This document shows, in pieces, positions 37,401 through 50,050 of a stretch of 64,000 nt of DNA; position 1 is the stretch's first letter, and each line of letters opens with the position of its first letter. Both the position numbers and the translations under genes were made by a program. The notes under the pieces are model-generated. The model was given only the letters and a program-made list of their open reading frames with translations, was not told the origin of the DNA and did not search any database. The stretch spans positions 62,001 through 126,000 of the forward strand of contig CAXHKU010000939.1 of NCBI GenBank assembly GCA_964017125.1, given 5' to 3'. The stretch comes from Flabesymbios commensalis. Its lineage: Eukaryota > Annelida > Polychaeta > Terebellida > Flabelligeridae.

Positions 37401-40400
37401 TAAAAAAAGTGCACAAAAAAATCCGCAAAAAATAATTTTGCACAAAATTTATCCGCGAAAAAAATAGTGCACAAAAAAAATCTGCTAAAAAAATAAGTGC
37501 ACTAAATTCATCCACGAAAAAAAATAGTGCACAGAAAAAAAATCCGCGGAAATTTTTTTTTAAACAAAATTCACCCGCGAAAAAAAAATAGTGCACAAAA
37601 ATTTTTTTAAGAAAAATAATGCACAAAAAAAATTATGAAAAAATTAGTGGACAGAATTCATCCGCGAAAAAACATACTACACAAAAAAAATTCGCTAAGA
37701 AAATAATTCAAAAAAAAATCTGCAAAAAAATAGTACACAAAAAAATCCTCGAAATAAATAGTGCACAAAAAAAATCTCCGACAAAAGTTTTGCACAAAAT
37801 TCATCCGCGAAAAAAAATAGTGCACAAAAAAAATTCGCAAAAAAAAAATTCAAGAAAAATAGTGCACAAAAAAAATCATGAAAAAAATTAGTGCACAAAA
37901 AACACAGGAAAAAAAACCCACAAAAAAATATACTTCACAAAAAAAATTCGCTGAAAAAATTAGTTAGAAAAAAAATCCGCGAAAAAAAATCCGCGAAAAA
38001 AATAGTGCACTAAATTTATAAGCGAAAAAAAATAATAAAAATTTTGCGCAAAATTCATTCGCGAAAAAAAAAAAAATACTGCAAAAAAAAAAAATTAAGA
38101 AAAAATTAGTGCACAAAATTCATCCGCGTAAAAAATAAGGCACAAAAATATTCACGAAAAAAAGAGTGCACAAAATAAGTGCACAAAAAATCCGCGTAAA
38201 AAAATCAAGCACGAAAAAAAATCCGCGAAAAAAATGTGTGCACAAAAAAAAATCCGTTAAAAAAAATAGTGCACAAAAAATCCGCCAAAAAAATAATTCA
38301 CAAAAAAAAATCTACAAAAAAATAGTGCAAAAGAAAAAATACGCGAAAAAAATGTGTGCACAAAAAAAATCCGTTAAAAAAAATAGTGCACAAAAAATCC
38401 GCCAAAAAAAATAATTCACAAAAAAAAATCTACAAAAAAATAGTGCAAAAAAAAAAATCCGCGAAAAAAATAGTGCACAAAAAAAAAAAATTAGCGAAAA
38501 AAATAGTGCACAAAATTCATCCGCGAAAAAAATTGTGCCACAAAAAAAATCTGCGGAAAAAATAGTGCAAAAATAAAAAAAAGTGTACAAAAAAAAATCA
38601 GCGAGAAAAAATGTGCACAAAATTCATCCGTGATAGAAAAATAGTGCACAAAAAAAATCAAGAAAAAAATTAGTGCACAAAATTCATCTGCGAAAAAATA
38701 CTGCACAAAAAAAATCGCGAAAAAAATAGTGCACAAAAAAAATCAGCGGGAAAAATAGTGCACAAAATTCATCCACGAAAAAAAATAGTGCACAAAAAGA
38801 ATTCGCGAAAAAAAATGTACACAAAATTCATCCGCGTAAAAAAAATAGTGCACAAAAAAAATCAGCGAAAAAAATAGAGCACAAAATTCATCCACGAAAA
38901 AAAAAGTGCACAAAAAAAATTTGCGAAAAAAAAATGTACACAAAATTCATCCGCGTAAAAAAAAAGTGCACAAAAAAAATCATTAGAAAAGTTAGTGCAC
39001 AAAAAACCCACGAAAAAAAATCCGCGAAAAAAAAGTGCACAAAATTCATCCACGAAAAAAAATAGTGCACAATAAAAAATCCGCGAAAAAAAAATGTACA
39101 CGAAATTCATCAGCGTAAAAAAAATAGAGCACAACAAAAAATTCAAGAAAAATAGTGCAAAAAAAAATAATGAAAAAAATTAGTGCACAGAATTCATCCG
39201 CAAAAAAATATACTGCACAAAACAATTTTTGTTAAAAAAAATAATTACAAAAAAAATCCGCGAAAAAAAATCCACGAAAAAAATAGTGCACAAAATTTAT
39301 ACACCAAAAAAAAACAATGCACAAAAAAAATCCGTAAAAAAAAATTCTGCGCAAAATTCATCTGCGAAAAAAAAAAAAATAGTGCACAAAAAAATCATGA
39401 AAAAAATTAGTGCACAAAAAACCCACGAAAATAAATCCGCGAAAAAAAAGTGCACAAAATTCATCCACGAAAAAAAATAGTGCACAAAAAAAAATCCGCG
39501 AAAGAAATGTGTGCGCAAAAAAAATCCGTTAAGAAAAATAGTGCACAAAAAAATCCGCCAAAAAAAATAATTCACAAAAAAAATCTACGAAAAAAATAAA
39601 GCAAAAAAAAAAATCTGCGAAAAAAATAGAGCACAAAAAAAAATTGGCGAAAAAAATTGTGCACAAAATTTATCAGCGAAAAAAATTGTGCCCTAAAAAA
39701 AATCTTCGAAAAAAATAGTGCAAAAAAACAAATCCGCGAGAAAAAAAGTGCACGAAATTCATCCGCGAAAAAAAATAGTGCACAATAAAAAATAAAGAAA
39801 AAAATTAGTGCACAAAATTCATCTGCGAAAAAATACAGCACAAAAAAAATTCGCTAAAAAAATAGTGCCCTAAAAAATCTGCGAAAAAAAATTGCACAAA
39901 ATTCAGCTGCGAAAAAAAATTGTGCACAAAAAAAATCTGTAAAAAATAATTTTGCACAAAATTCATCCACGAAAAAAATAGTGCACAAAAAAAATCTGCG
40001 AAAAAAATAGTGCGCAGAATTCATTCACGAAAAAAAAGTACACAAAGAAAAAAAATCCGCGAAAAAAAAATTCTGCGCAAAATTTATCCGCGAAAAAAAA
40101 AAAAAAAGTGCAAAAAAAAAAATTAAGAAAAAAATATTGCAAAAAATTCATTCACGAAAAAAAAAATGCACAAAAAAAATTCGTTAAAAAAATTAGTGCA
40201 CAAAAAATCCGCGTAAAAAAATCATGCACGAAAAAAAAATCCGCGTAAAAATGTGTGCACAAAAAAAAATCTGTTAAGAAAAATAGTGCAAAAAATTCAT
40301 CCACGAAAAAAAATAGTGCACAAAAAAAAAATCCGCGATAAAAAATGTGTGCACAAAAAAAAAATCCGTTAAGAAAAATAGTGCACAAAAAAACCTGCCA

Positions 40401-41100
40401 AAAAAAAAAATTCACAAAAATAATCTACGAAAAAAATAGTGCAAAAAAAAAAATCCGCGAAAAAAAATGTACACAAAAAAAAATAGAGAAGAAAATAGTG
40501 CACAAAAATCATTCGCAAAAAAAATTGTGCCCCAAAAAAAATCTGCGAAAAAAAAGTGCACAAAAAAAAATCCGCGAGAAATAAAGTGCACAAAATTAAT
40601 CCGCGACAAAAAAAGTGCACAAAAAAATCAAGAAAAAAATTAGTGCAGAAAATTTAACCGCGAAAAAACAATAGTGCCCAAAAAAAAATCAAGAAAAAAA
40701 TTAGTGCACAAAATTCGCGAAAAAAATAGTGCACAAAAAAATCTCCGAAAAAAGTTTGCACAAAATTCAGCTGCGAAAAAAAAATTGTGCACAAAAAAAA
40801 TCCGCAAAAAATAATTTTGCACAAAATTCATCCGCGAAAAAAATAGTGCACAAAAAAAATCTGCGAAAAATATAGTGCACAGAATTCATCCCCGAAAAAA
40901 TTTACTGCACAAAAAAAATTCGCAAAAAAAATAGTTAGAAAAAAAACCCGCGAAAAAAAATCCGTGAAAAAAAAGTGCACAAAATTTATACACGAAAAAA
41001 AACAATGCACAAAAAAAATCCGTAAAAAAAAATTCTGCGCAAATTTTTTCCGCAAAAAAAAAAAAAAAAATAGTGCAAAAAAAAATTAAGAAAAAAATAG
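37400..41100. repeat. T-tract-bearing HOR family, copy 1
   Basis: This block begins with the T-tract monomers at about 37,553 and 37,602, then passes through TATAAGCG, GATAGAAAAATAG, ATACACCAAAAA (about 39,300), CATTCACG (40,022), CCTGCC (40,394) and ACCCGCG (40,946) monomers. The same order of markers recurs at 43.0-46.1 kb with offsets between about 4.85 and 5.47 kb, so the two blocks are diverged copies of a large super-unit that has gained and lost monomers. Confidence 0.75.
37553..37608. repeat. T-tract pair in an otherwise A-only array
   Basis: T9 at 37,553-37,561 and T7 at 37,602-37,608 are on the strand that otherwise carries only A-tracts. Homologous monomers elsewhere read AAAAAATTGTAAAC and AAAAATTTAAG. 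Similar pairs are at 43,026-43,034 with 43,074-43,079, at 55,552-55,558 with 55,598-55,605, and at 56,598-56,604 with 56,646-56,651. Confidence 0.85.
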
Positions 41101-42980
41101 TGCACGAAATTCATCCGCGAAAAAAATAAGGCACAAAAAAATTTGCGAAAAAAATAGTGCACAAAAAAATTAGTGCACAAAAATCCGCGTAAAAAAAACA
41201 TGCACGAAAAAAAAATCCGCGTGAAAATGTGTGCACAAAAAAAAAATTCGCTAAAAAAATAGTGCACAAAAAATCACCGAAAAAAATTTGCATAAAATTC
41301 AGCCGTAAAAAAAATAATGCACAAAAAAAAATTCGCAAAAAATGGTTTTGCACAAAATTCATCCGCAAAAAAAAAAAAAAAAAAAATCCGCGAGAAAAAG
41401 AGAGCACAAAAAAAAAATTGGCGAGAAAAATAGTGTACAAAATTTATCCGCGAAAGAATTTGTGCCCCAAAGAAAATCCGCGAAAAAAAAAGTGCACAAA
41501 AAAAAAATCCGCGTGAAAATAAAGTGCACAAAATTCATCCGCAAAAAAAAAATAGTGCAAAAAAAAATCAAGAAAAAAATTACTGCACAAAATTCATCTG
41601 CGAAAAAATACTGCACAAAAAAAAATTCGCTAAAAAAATAGTGCAGAAAAAAATCCGCAAAAAATAATTTTGCACAAAATTTATCCGCAAAAAAAAAAAA
41701 AAAATTCGCGAGAAAAAAAGAGCACAAAAAAAAATTTAACGAAAAAAATAGTGTACAAAATTCATCCGCAAAAAAAATTGTGCCCCGAAAAATCAGCGAA
41801 AAAAAATAGTGCAAAAAAAAAAATCCGCGAAAAAAAGGGCACAAAAAAAAAATCCGCGAGAAAAAAAGTGCACAATATTCATCTGCGAAAAAAATTGTGC
41901 CCCAAAGAAAATCCGCGAAAAAAAATAGTGCAAAAAAAAAATCCGCGAAAAAAAAGTGCGCAAAAAAAAAATCCGCGTGAAAAAAAGTGCACAAAATTCA
42001 TCCGCGAAAAAAAAATAGTGCAAAAAAAAAACCAGAAAAAAATCAGTGCACAAAATTCATCTGCGAAAAAATACTGCACAAAAAAAAAATTCGTTAAAAA
42101 AATAGTGCAGAAAAAAATCCGCAAAAAATAATTTTGCACAAAATTTATCCGCGAAAAAAAAAATAAAAAAAAATCGTTAAAAAAATAGTGCAGAAAAAAA
42201 TCCGCAGAAAATAATTTTGCACAAAATTTATCCGCAAAAAAAAAAAAAAAAAAAAATTCGCGAGAAAAAAAGAGCACAAAATTCATCTGCGAAAAAAATT
42301 GTGCCCCAAAGAAAATCCGCGAAAAAAAAAAGTGCAAAAAAAAAATCCGCGAAAAAAAAGTGCACAAAAAAAAAATCCGCGTGAAAAAAAGTGCACAAAA
42401 TTCATCCGCGAAAAAAAAATAGTGCAAAAAAAAAACCAGAAAAAAATCAGTGCACAAAATTCATCTGCGAAAAAATACTGCACAAAAAAAAATTCGTTAA
42501 AAAAATAGTGCAGAAAAAAATCCGCAAAAAATAATTTTGCACAAAATTTATCCGCGAAAAAATAAATAAAAAAAAATCGTTAAAAAAATAGTGCAGAAAA
42601 AAATCCGCAGAAAATAATTTTGCACAAAATTTATCCGCAAAAAAAAAAAAAAAAAAAAAATTCGCGAGAAAAAAAGAGCACAAAAAAAAAATCAGCGAGA
42701 AAAAAAGTGCACAAAATTCATCCGCGAAAAAAAAATAGTGCACAAAAAAAATCAAGAAAAAAATTAGTTCTCAGAATTCATCTGCGAAAAAATAGTGCAC
42801 AAAAAAAAATTCGCTAAAAAAATAGTGCAGAAAAAAAATCTCCGAAAAAAATTTGCACAAAATTCAGCCGCGAAAAAAAATAGTGCACAAAAAAATCCGC
42901 AAGAAATAATTTTGCACAAAATTTATGTGCGAAAAAAATAGTGCACAAAAAAATCTGCTAAAAAAAAAGTGCACTAAATT
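41100..42980. repeat. Short-module (~400 bp) family block, second occurrence
   Basis: The block includes a 404 bp tandem duplication (about 41,880-42,680) and A-runs of 20-22 bp ahead of TCCGCGAG or TTCGCGAG. TGTGCCCCAAAGAAAATCC monomers typify the family; they recur at 54.3-55.1 kb. Confidence 0.77.
41880..42680. repeat. 404 bp tandem duplication
   Basis: Three markers repeat at exactly 404 bp: TGTGCCCCAAAG (41,897 and 42,301), ACCAGAAAAAAATCAG (42,031 and 42,435) and TTCGCGAGAAAAAAAGAGC (42,257 and 42,661). The length is close to the 412 bp module of domain 1 and equals about 14 monomers. Confidence 0.83.
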
Positions 42981-45900
42981 CATGCACGAAAAAAAATAGT
43001 GCACAAAAAAAAAATCAGCGGAAAATTTTTTTTTAACAAAATTCATCCGCGAAAAAAAATAGTGCACAAAAAATTTTTTAAGAAAAATAATGCACAAAAA
43101 AATCATGAAAAAATTAGTGCACAGAATTCATCCGCCAAAAAATATACTTTCGCTAAGAAAATAGTTCGAAAAAAAATCTGCAAAAAAAATAGTACACAAA
43201 AAAATCCTTGAAAAAAATAGTGCACAAAAAAAATATCCGAAAAAAGTTTTGCACAAAATTCATCTGCGAAAAAAATAGTGCACAAAAAAATTCGCAAAAA
43301 AAAAATTCAAGAAAAATAGTGCACAAAAAAAATCATGAAAAAAATTAGTGCACAAAAAACCCACGAAAAAAATCTGCGAAGAAATATACTTCACAAAAAA
43401 AATTCGCTAAAAAAACTAGAAAAAAAATCCGCGAAAAAAAATCCGCGAAAAAAATAGTGCACAAAATTTATAAACGAAAAAAAACAATGCTTAAAAAAAA
43501 TCTGTATAAAAAATTTTGCGCAAAATTCATTCGCGAAAAAAAAAAAAAACTGCAAAAAAAAAAATTAAGAAAAAAAAGTGCACAAAATTCATCCGCGTAA
43601 AAAATAAGGCACAAAAAAATTAACGAAAAAAAGAGTGCACAAAATTAGTGCACAAAAAATCCGCGTAAAAAAATCAAGCACGAAAAAAATACGCGAAAAA
43701 AATAGAGCACAAAAAAAAAATTAGCAAAAAAAATAGTGCACAAAATTCTTCCGCGAAAACAATTGTGCCCCAAAAAAAATCTGCCAAAAAAAATAGTGCA
43801 AAAAAAAATCCGCGAAAAAAAAGTGTACAAAAAAATAATCCGGGAGAAAAAATGTGCACAAAATTCATCCGTGATAAAAAATTGTGCACAAAAAAAATCA
43901 AGAAAAAATTAGTGCACAAAATTCATCTGCGAAAAAATACTGCACAAAAAAAAATTCGCGAAAAAAATAGTGCACAAAAAAATCAGCGAAAAAAATAGTG
44001 CACAAAATTCATCTACGAAAAAAAATAGTGCACAAAAAGAATGCGCGAAAAAAAATGTACACAAAATTCATCCGCGTAAAAAAAATAATGCACAAAAAAA
44101 ATCAGCGAAAAAAATAGTGCACAAAATTCATCCACGAAAAAATATACTGCACAAAACAAATTTGTTAAAAAAAATAGTTACAAAAAAAATCCGCGAAAAA
44201 AAATCCGCGAAAAAAATAGTGCACAAAATTTATACACCAAAAAAAAACAATGCACAAAAAAAATCCGTAAAAAAAAATTCTGCTCAAAATTCATCTGCGA
44301 AAAAAAAAAAAAATAGTGCACAAAAAAATCATGAAAAAAATTAGTGCACAAAAAACCCACGAAAATAAATCCGCGAAAAAAAAGTGCACAAAATTCATCC
44401 ACGAAAAAAAATAGTGCACAAAAAAAAATCCGCGAAAAAAATGTGTGCACAAAAAAAAAATCCGTTAAGAAAAATAGTGCAAAATCTACGAAAAAAATAA
44501 AGCAAAAAAAAAAATCTGCGAAAAAAATAGAGCACAAAAAAAAATTGACAAAAAAAATTGTGCACAAAATTTATCCGCGAAAAAAATTGTGACCTAAAAA
44601 AAATCTTCGAAAAAAATAGTGCTAAAAAACAAATCCATGAGAAAAAAAGTGCACAAAATTCATCCGCGAAAAAAAATAGTGCACAAAAAAAAATCAAGAA
44701 AAAAATTAGTGCACAAAATTCATCTGCGAAAAAATACAGCACAAAATTCAGCTGCGAAAAAAAAATTGCGCACAAAAAAAATCTGCAAAAAATAATTTTG
44801 CACAAAATTCATCCGCGAAAAAAATAGTGCACTTAAAAAATCTGCGAAAAAAATAGTGCACAGAATTCATTCACGAAAAAAAAGTGCACAAAGAAAAAAA
44901 ATCCGCGAAAAAAAACTCTGCGCAAAATTTATCCGCGAAAAAAAAAAAAAAATAATGCAAAAAAAAATAATGCAAAAAAAAAAATTAAGAAAAAAATATT
45001 GCAAAAAATTCATCCACGAAAAAAAAAATGCACAAAAAAAATCTGTTAAAAAAATTAGTTCACAAAAAATCCGCGTAAAAAAATCATGCACGAAAAAAAA
45101 ATCCGCGTAAAAATGTGTGCACAAAAAAAAAAATCTTTTAAGAAAAATAGTGCAAAAAATTCATCCACGAAAAAAAATAGTGCACAAAAAAAAAATCCGC
45201 GATAAAAAATGTGTGCACAAAAAAAAAAATCCGTTAAGAAAAATAGTGCACAAGAAAACCTGCCAAAAAAAATAATTCACAAAAATAATCTACGAAAATA
45301 ATAGTGCAAAAAAAAAAATCCGCGAAAAAAAATGTACACAAAAAAAAAATAGCGAGAAAAATAGTGCACAAAAATCATTCGCAAAAAAAATTGTGCCCCA
45401 AAAAAAATCTGCGAAAAAAAAGTGCACAAAAAAAAAATCCGCGAGAAATAAAGTGCACAAAATTAATCCGCGAGAAAAAAAAATGCACAAAAAATTAAGA
45501 AAAAAATTAGTGCACAAAATTTAACCGCGAAAAAACAATAGTGCACAAAAAAAAATCAAGAAAAAAATTAGTGCACAAAATTCATCTGCGAAAAAAAACC
45601 GCACAAAAAAAAATTCGCTAAAAAATAGTGCACAAAAAAAATCTCCGAAAAAAAATTGCACAAAATTCACCTGCGAAAAAAAAATTGTGCACAAAAAAAA
45701 TCCGCAAAAAATAATTTTGCACAAAATTCATCCGCGAAAAAAAATAGTGCACAAAAAAAATCTGCGAAAAAAATAGTGCACAGAATTAATCTCTTAAAAA
45801 ATTTACTGCACAAAAAAATTCGTTAAAAAAAATAGTTAGAAAAAAAACCCGCGAAAAAAAATCCGTGAAAAAAAAGTGCACAAAATTTATACACGAAAAA

Positions 45901-46100
45901 AAACAATGCACAAAAAAAATCCGTGACAAAAAATTCTGCGCAAAATTTATCCGCGAAAAAAAAAAAAAAATAGTGCAAAAAAAAATTGAGAAAAAAATGG
46001 TGCACAAAATTCATCCGCGAAAAAAATAAGGCACAAAAAAATCTGCGAAAAAAATAGTGCACAAAAAAAAATTCAAGAAAAATAGTGCACAAAAAAAATC
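42980..46100. repeat. T-tract-bearing HOR family, copy 2
   Basis: The T9 run at 43,026 is followed by markers ATACACCAAAAA (44,234), CATTCACG (44,868), CCTGCC (45,259) and ACCCGC (45,848), in the same order as 37.4-41.1 kb. It shows the clipped junction ATATACTTTCGCTAAG at about 43,141, which lacks roughly 12 bp of a monomer; the same clip is found near 55,671 and 56,712. Confidence 0.75.
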
Positions 46101-49100
46101 ATCAAAAAAATTAGTGTACAGAATTCATCTGCAAAAAAATTTACTGCACAAAAAAAATCGCCAAAACAAATAGTTAGAGAAAAAACCCGTGAAAAAAAAT
46201 CCGTGAAAAAAATAGTGCACAAAATGTATACACGAAAAAAAACAATGCACAAAAAAATCCGTGAAAAAAAATTCTGCGCAAAATTTATCCGCGAAAAAAA
46301 AAAAAATAATGCCAAAAAAAATTGAGAAAAAAATAGTGCACAAAATTCATCCGCGAAAAATAAGGCACAAAAAAAAATCCGCTAAAAAAATTAGTGCACA
46401 AAAAATCCGCGTAAAAAAATCATGCACGAAAAAAAAAATCCGCGTAGAAATGTGTGCACAAAAAAAAAATCCGTTAAGAAAAATAGTGCACAAAAAAATC
46501 CGCAAAAAAAATAATTCACAAAAAAAAATCTACGAAAAAAATAGTGCACAAAAATTCGTTGTGAAAAATAGTGCACAAAAAAAATCATGAAAAAAATTAG
46601 TGCACAAAAAACCCACGAAAAAAAATCCGCTAAAAAAAAGAGCACAAAATTCATCCACGAAAAAATAGTGCACAAAAAAATCTGCAAAAAAAATAGTGCA
46701 CAAAAAAAAATCCGCTAAAAAAATTAGTGCACAAAAATCCGCGTAAAAAAATCATGCACTCAAAAAAAATCCGCGTAAAAATGTGTGCACAAAAAAAATT
46801 TCGTTAAGAAAAATAGTGCACAAAAAAAATTCAAGAAAAATAGTGCACAAAAAAATCATGAAAAAAATTAGTGCACAAAAAACCCACGAAAAAAAATCCG
46901 TGAAAAAAAAGTGCACAAAATTCATCCACGAAAAAAATAGTGCACAAAAAAAATCCCCGAAAAAAAATGTACACGAAATTCATCAGCATAAAAAAATAGT
47001 GCACAAAAAAAAATTCAAAAAAAATAGTGCACAAAAAAATCATCAAAAAAATTAGTGTACAGAATTCATCCGCAAAAAAATTTACTGCACAAAAAAAATT
47101 CGCTAAAACAAATAGTTAGAAAAAAAACCCGCGAAAAAAAATCCGTGAAAAAAATTGTGCACAAAATTTATACACGAAAAAAAACAATGCACAAAAAAAT
47201 TCCGTGAAAAAAAATTCTGCGCAAAATTTATCCGCGAAAAAAAAATAATGCCAAAAAAAATTTTGAAAAAAATAGTGCACAAAATTCATCCGCGAAAAAA
47301 ATAAGGCACAAAAAAATCCACGAAAAAATAGAGCACAAAAAAAAATCCGCTAAAAAAATTAGTGCACAAAAAATCCGCGTAAAAACATTATGCACGAAAA
47401 AAAAATCCGCGTAGAAATGTGTGCAAAAAAAAAAATCCGTTAAGAAAAATAGTGCACAAAAAAATCCGCAAAAAAATAATTCACAAAAAAAAATCTACGA
47501 AAAAAATAGTGCACAAAAATTCGTTGTGAAAAATAGTGCACAAAAAAAATCATGAAAAAAATTAGTGCACAAAAAACCCACGAAAAAAAATCCGCGAAAA
47601 AAAAGTGCACAAAATTCATCCGCGAAAAAAATAGTGCACAAAAAAATCTGCGAAAAAAACAGTGCACAAAAAAAAATCCGCTAAAAAATTCATGCACAAA
47701 AATCCGCGTAAAAAAATCATGCACTCAAAAAAAATCCGCGTAAAAATGTGTGCACAAAAAAAAAATTCGTTAAGAAAAATAGTGCACAAAAAAAAATTCA
47801 AGAAAAATAGTGCACAAAAAAATCATGAAAAAAATTAGTGCACAAAAAACCCACGAAAAAAAATCCGCGAAAAAAAAGTGCACAAAATTCATCCACGAAA
47901 AAAATAGTGCACAAAAAAAAATCCCCGAAAAAAAATGTACACGAAATTCATCAGCATAAAAAAAATAGTGCACAAAAAAAAATTCAAGAAAAATAGTGCA
48001 CAAAAAAAATCTGCGAAAAAAATAGTGCACAGAATTCATCCCCGAAAAAATTTACTGCACAAAAAAAATTCGCTAAAAAAATAGTTAGAAAAAAAACCCG
48101 CAAAAAAATCCGTGAAAAAAAAAGTGCACAAAATTTATACACGAAAAAAAACAATGCACAAAAAAAATCCGCAAAAAAAAATTCTGCGCAAAATTTATTC
48201 GCGAAAAAAAAAAAAAATAATGCAAAAAAAAAATTTAAAACAAAATAGTGCACAAAATTCATCCGCGAAAAAAATAAGGCACAAAAAAATCCACGAAAAA
48301 ATAGAGCACAAAAAAAATCCGCTAAAAAAATTAGTGCACAAAAAATCCGCGTAAAAAAATCAGGCACGAAAAAAAAATCCGCGTAAAAATGTGTGCACAA
48401 AAAAAAAATCCGTTAAGAAAAATAGTGCACAAAAAAATCCGCAAAAAAAATTATTCACAAAAAAAATCTACGAAAAAAAAAGTGCACAAAAATTCATTAA
48501 GAAAAATAGTGCACAAAAAAAAATTCAAGAAAAATAGTGCACAATAAACCCACAAAAAAAAATCCGCGAAAAAAAAGTGCACAAAATTCATCCACGAAAA
48601 AAATAGTGCACAAAAAAAAAACCCTGAAAAAAAATGTAGGGGGCCTACACGAAATTCATCAGCATAAAAAAATAGTGCACAAAAAAAAATTCAAGAAAAA
48701 TAGTGCACAAAAAATCATCAAAAAAATTAGTGTACAGAATTCATCCGCAAAAAAATTTACTGCACAAAAAAAATTCGCTAAAACAAATAGTTAGAAAAAA
48801 AACCCGCGAAAAAAAATCCGTAAAAAAAATAGTGCACAAAATTTATACACGAAAAAAAACAATGCACAAAAAAATCCGTGAAAAAAAATTCTGCGCAAAA
48901 TTTATCTGCGAAAAAAAAATAATGCCAAAAAAAATTTAGAAAAAAATAGTGCACAAAATTCATCCGCGAAAAAAATAAGGCACAAAAAAATCCACAAAAA
49001 AATTGAGCACAAAAAAAATCCGCTAAAAAAATTAGTGCACAAAAAATCCGCGTAAAAAAATCATGCACAAAAAAAAAATCCGCGTAGAAATGTGTGCACA

Positions 49101-50050
49101 AAAAAAAATCCGTTAAGAAAAATAGTGCACAAAAAAATCCGCAAAAAAAATTATTCACAAAAAAAAATCTACGAAAAAAAAGTGCACAAAAATTCATTAA
49201 GAAAAATAGTGCACAAAAAAAAATTCAAGAAAAATAGTGAACAAAAAAATCATGAAAAAAATTAGTGCACAAAAAACCCACCAAAAAAAATCCGCGAAAA
49301 AAAAGTGCACAAAATTCATCCGCGAAAAAAATAGTGCACAAAAAAATCTGCGAAAAAAATAGTGCACAAAAAAAATCCGCTAAAAAAATTCATGCACAAA
49401 AATCCGCGTAAAAAAATCATGCACTCAAAAAAAATCCGCGTAAAAATGTGTGCACAAAAAATAAATTCGTTAAGAAAAATGGTGCACAAAAAAAAATTCA
49501 AGAAAAATAGTGCACAAAAAAATCATGAAAAAAATTAGTGCACAAAAAACCCACGAAAAAAAATCCGCGAAAAAAAAGTGCACAAAATTCATCCACGAAA
49601 AAAATAGTGCACAAAAAAAAATCCCCGAAAAAAAATGTACACGAAATTCATCAGCATAAAAAAAATAGTGCACAAAAAAAAATTCAAGAAAAAAAGTGCA
49701 CAAAAAAAATCTGCGAAAAAATAGTGCACAGAATTCATCCCCGAAAAAATTTACTGCACAAAAAAAATTCGCTAAAAAAATAGTTAGAAAAAAAACCCGC
49801 AAAAAAATCCGTGAAAAAAAAGTGCACAAAATTTATACACGAAAAAAAACAATGCACAAAAAAAATCCGCAAAAAAAAATTCTGCGCAAAATTTATTCGT
49901 GAAAAAAAAAAAAAATAATGCAAAAAAAAAATTAAAAACAAAATAGTGCACAAAATTCATCCGCGAAAAAAATAAGGCACAAAAAAATCCGCGAAAAAAT
50001 AGAGCACAAAAAAAATCCGCTAAAAAAATTAGTGCACAAAAAATCCGCGT
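46100..50050. repeat. HOR domain with 1700 bp repeat
   Basis: The ACCCAC monomer lies at 46,611, 46,882, 47,577, 47,849, 48,548, 49,277 and 49,549. The pairs 47,577/49,277 and 47,849/49,549 are exactly 1700 bp apart, and the TCAGCATAAAAAAAATAG monomer (about 47,950 and 49,650) also repeats at 1700. Close similarity covers about 47.54-48.35 and 49.24-50.05 kb. Other intervals (944-971 and about 700 bp) show internal sub-units. The only GC-rich interruption of the window is here, at 48,636. Confidence 0.78.
48636..48648. other. GC-rich insertion forming a 5-bp-stem hairpin sequence
   Basis: The sequence GTAGGGGGCCTAC has perfect inverted arms GTAGG and CCTAC with a GGG loop. Homologous monomers elsewhere read ATGTACACG (for example about 46,970 and 47,935), so GGGGGCCTA (48,639-48,647) is an extra 9 bp. 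Five consecutive G's are found nowhere else that I noticed. The preceding monomer is also unusual, with ACCCTG instead of TCCCCG. Confidence 0.85.

Noticed and set aside
48636-48648. Hairpin as a transcription terminator
   Set aside because: A 5 bp stem with no U-tract and no upstream gene, in a eukaryote-like satellite. Better seen as a small insertion.
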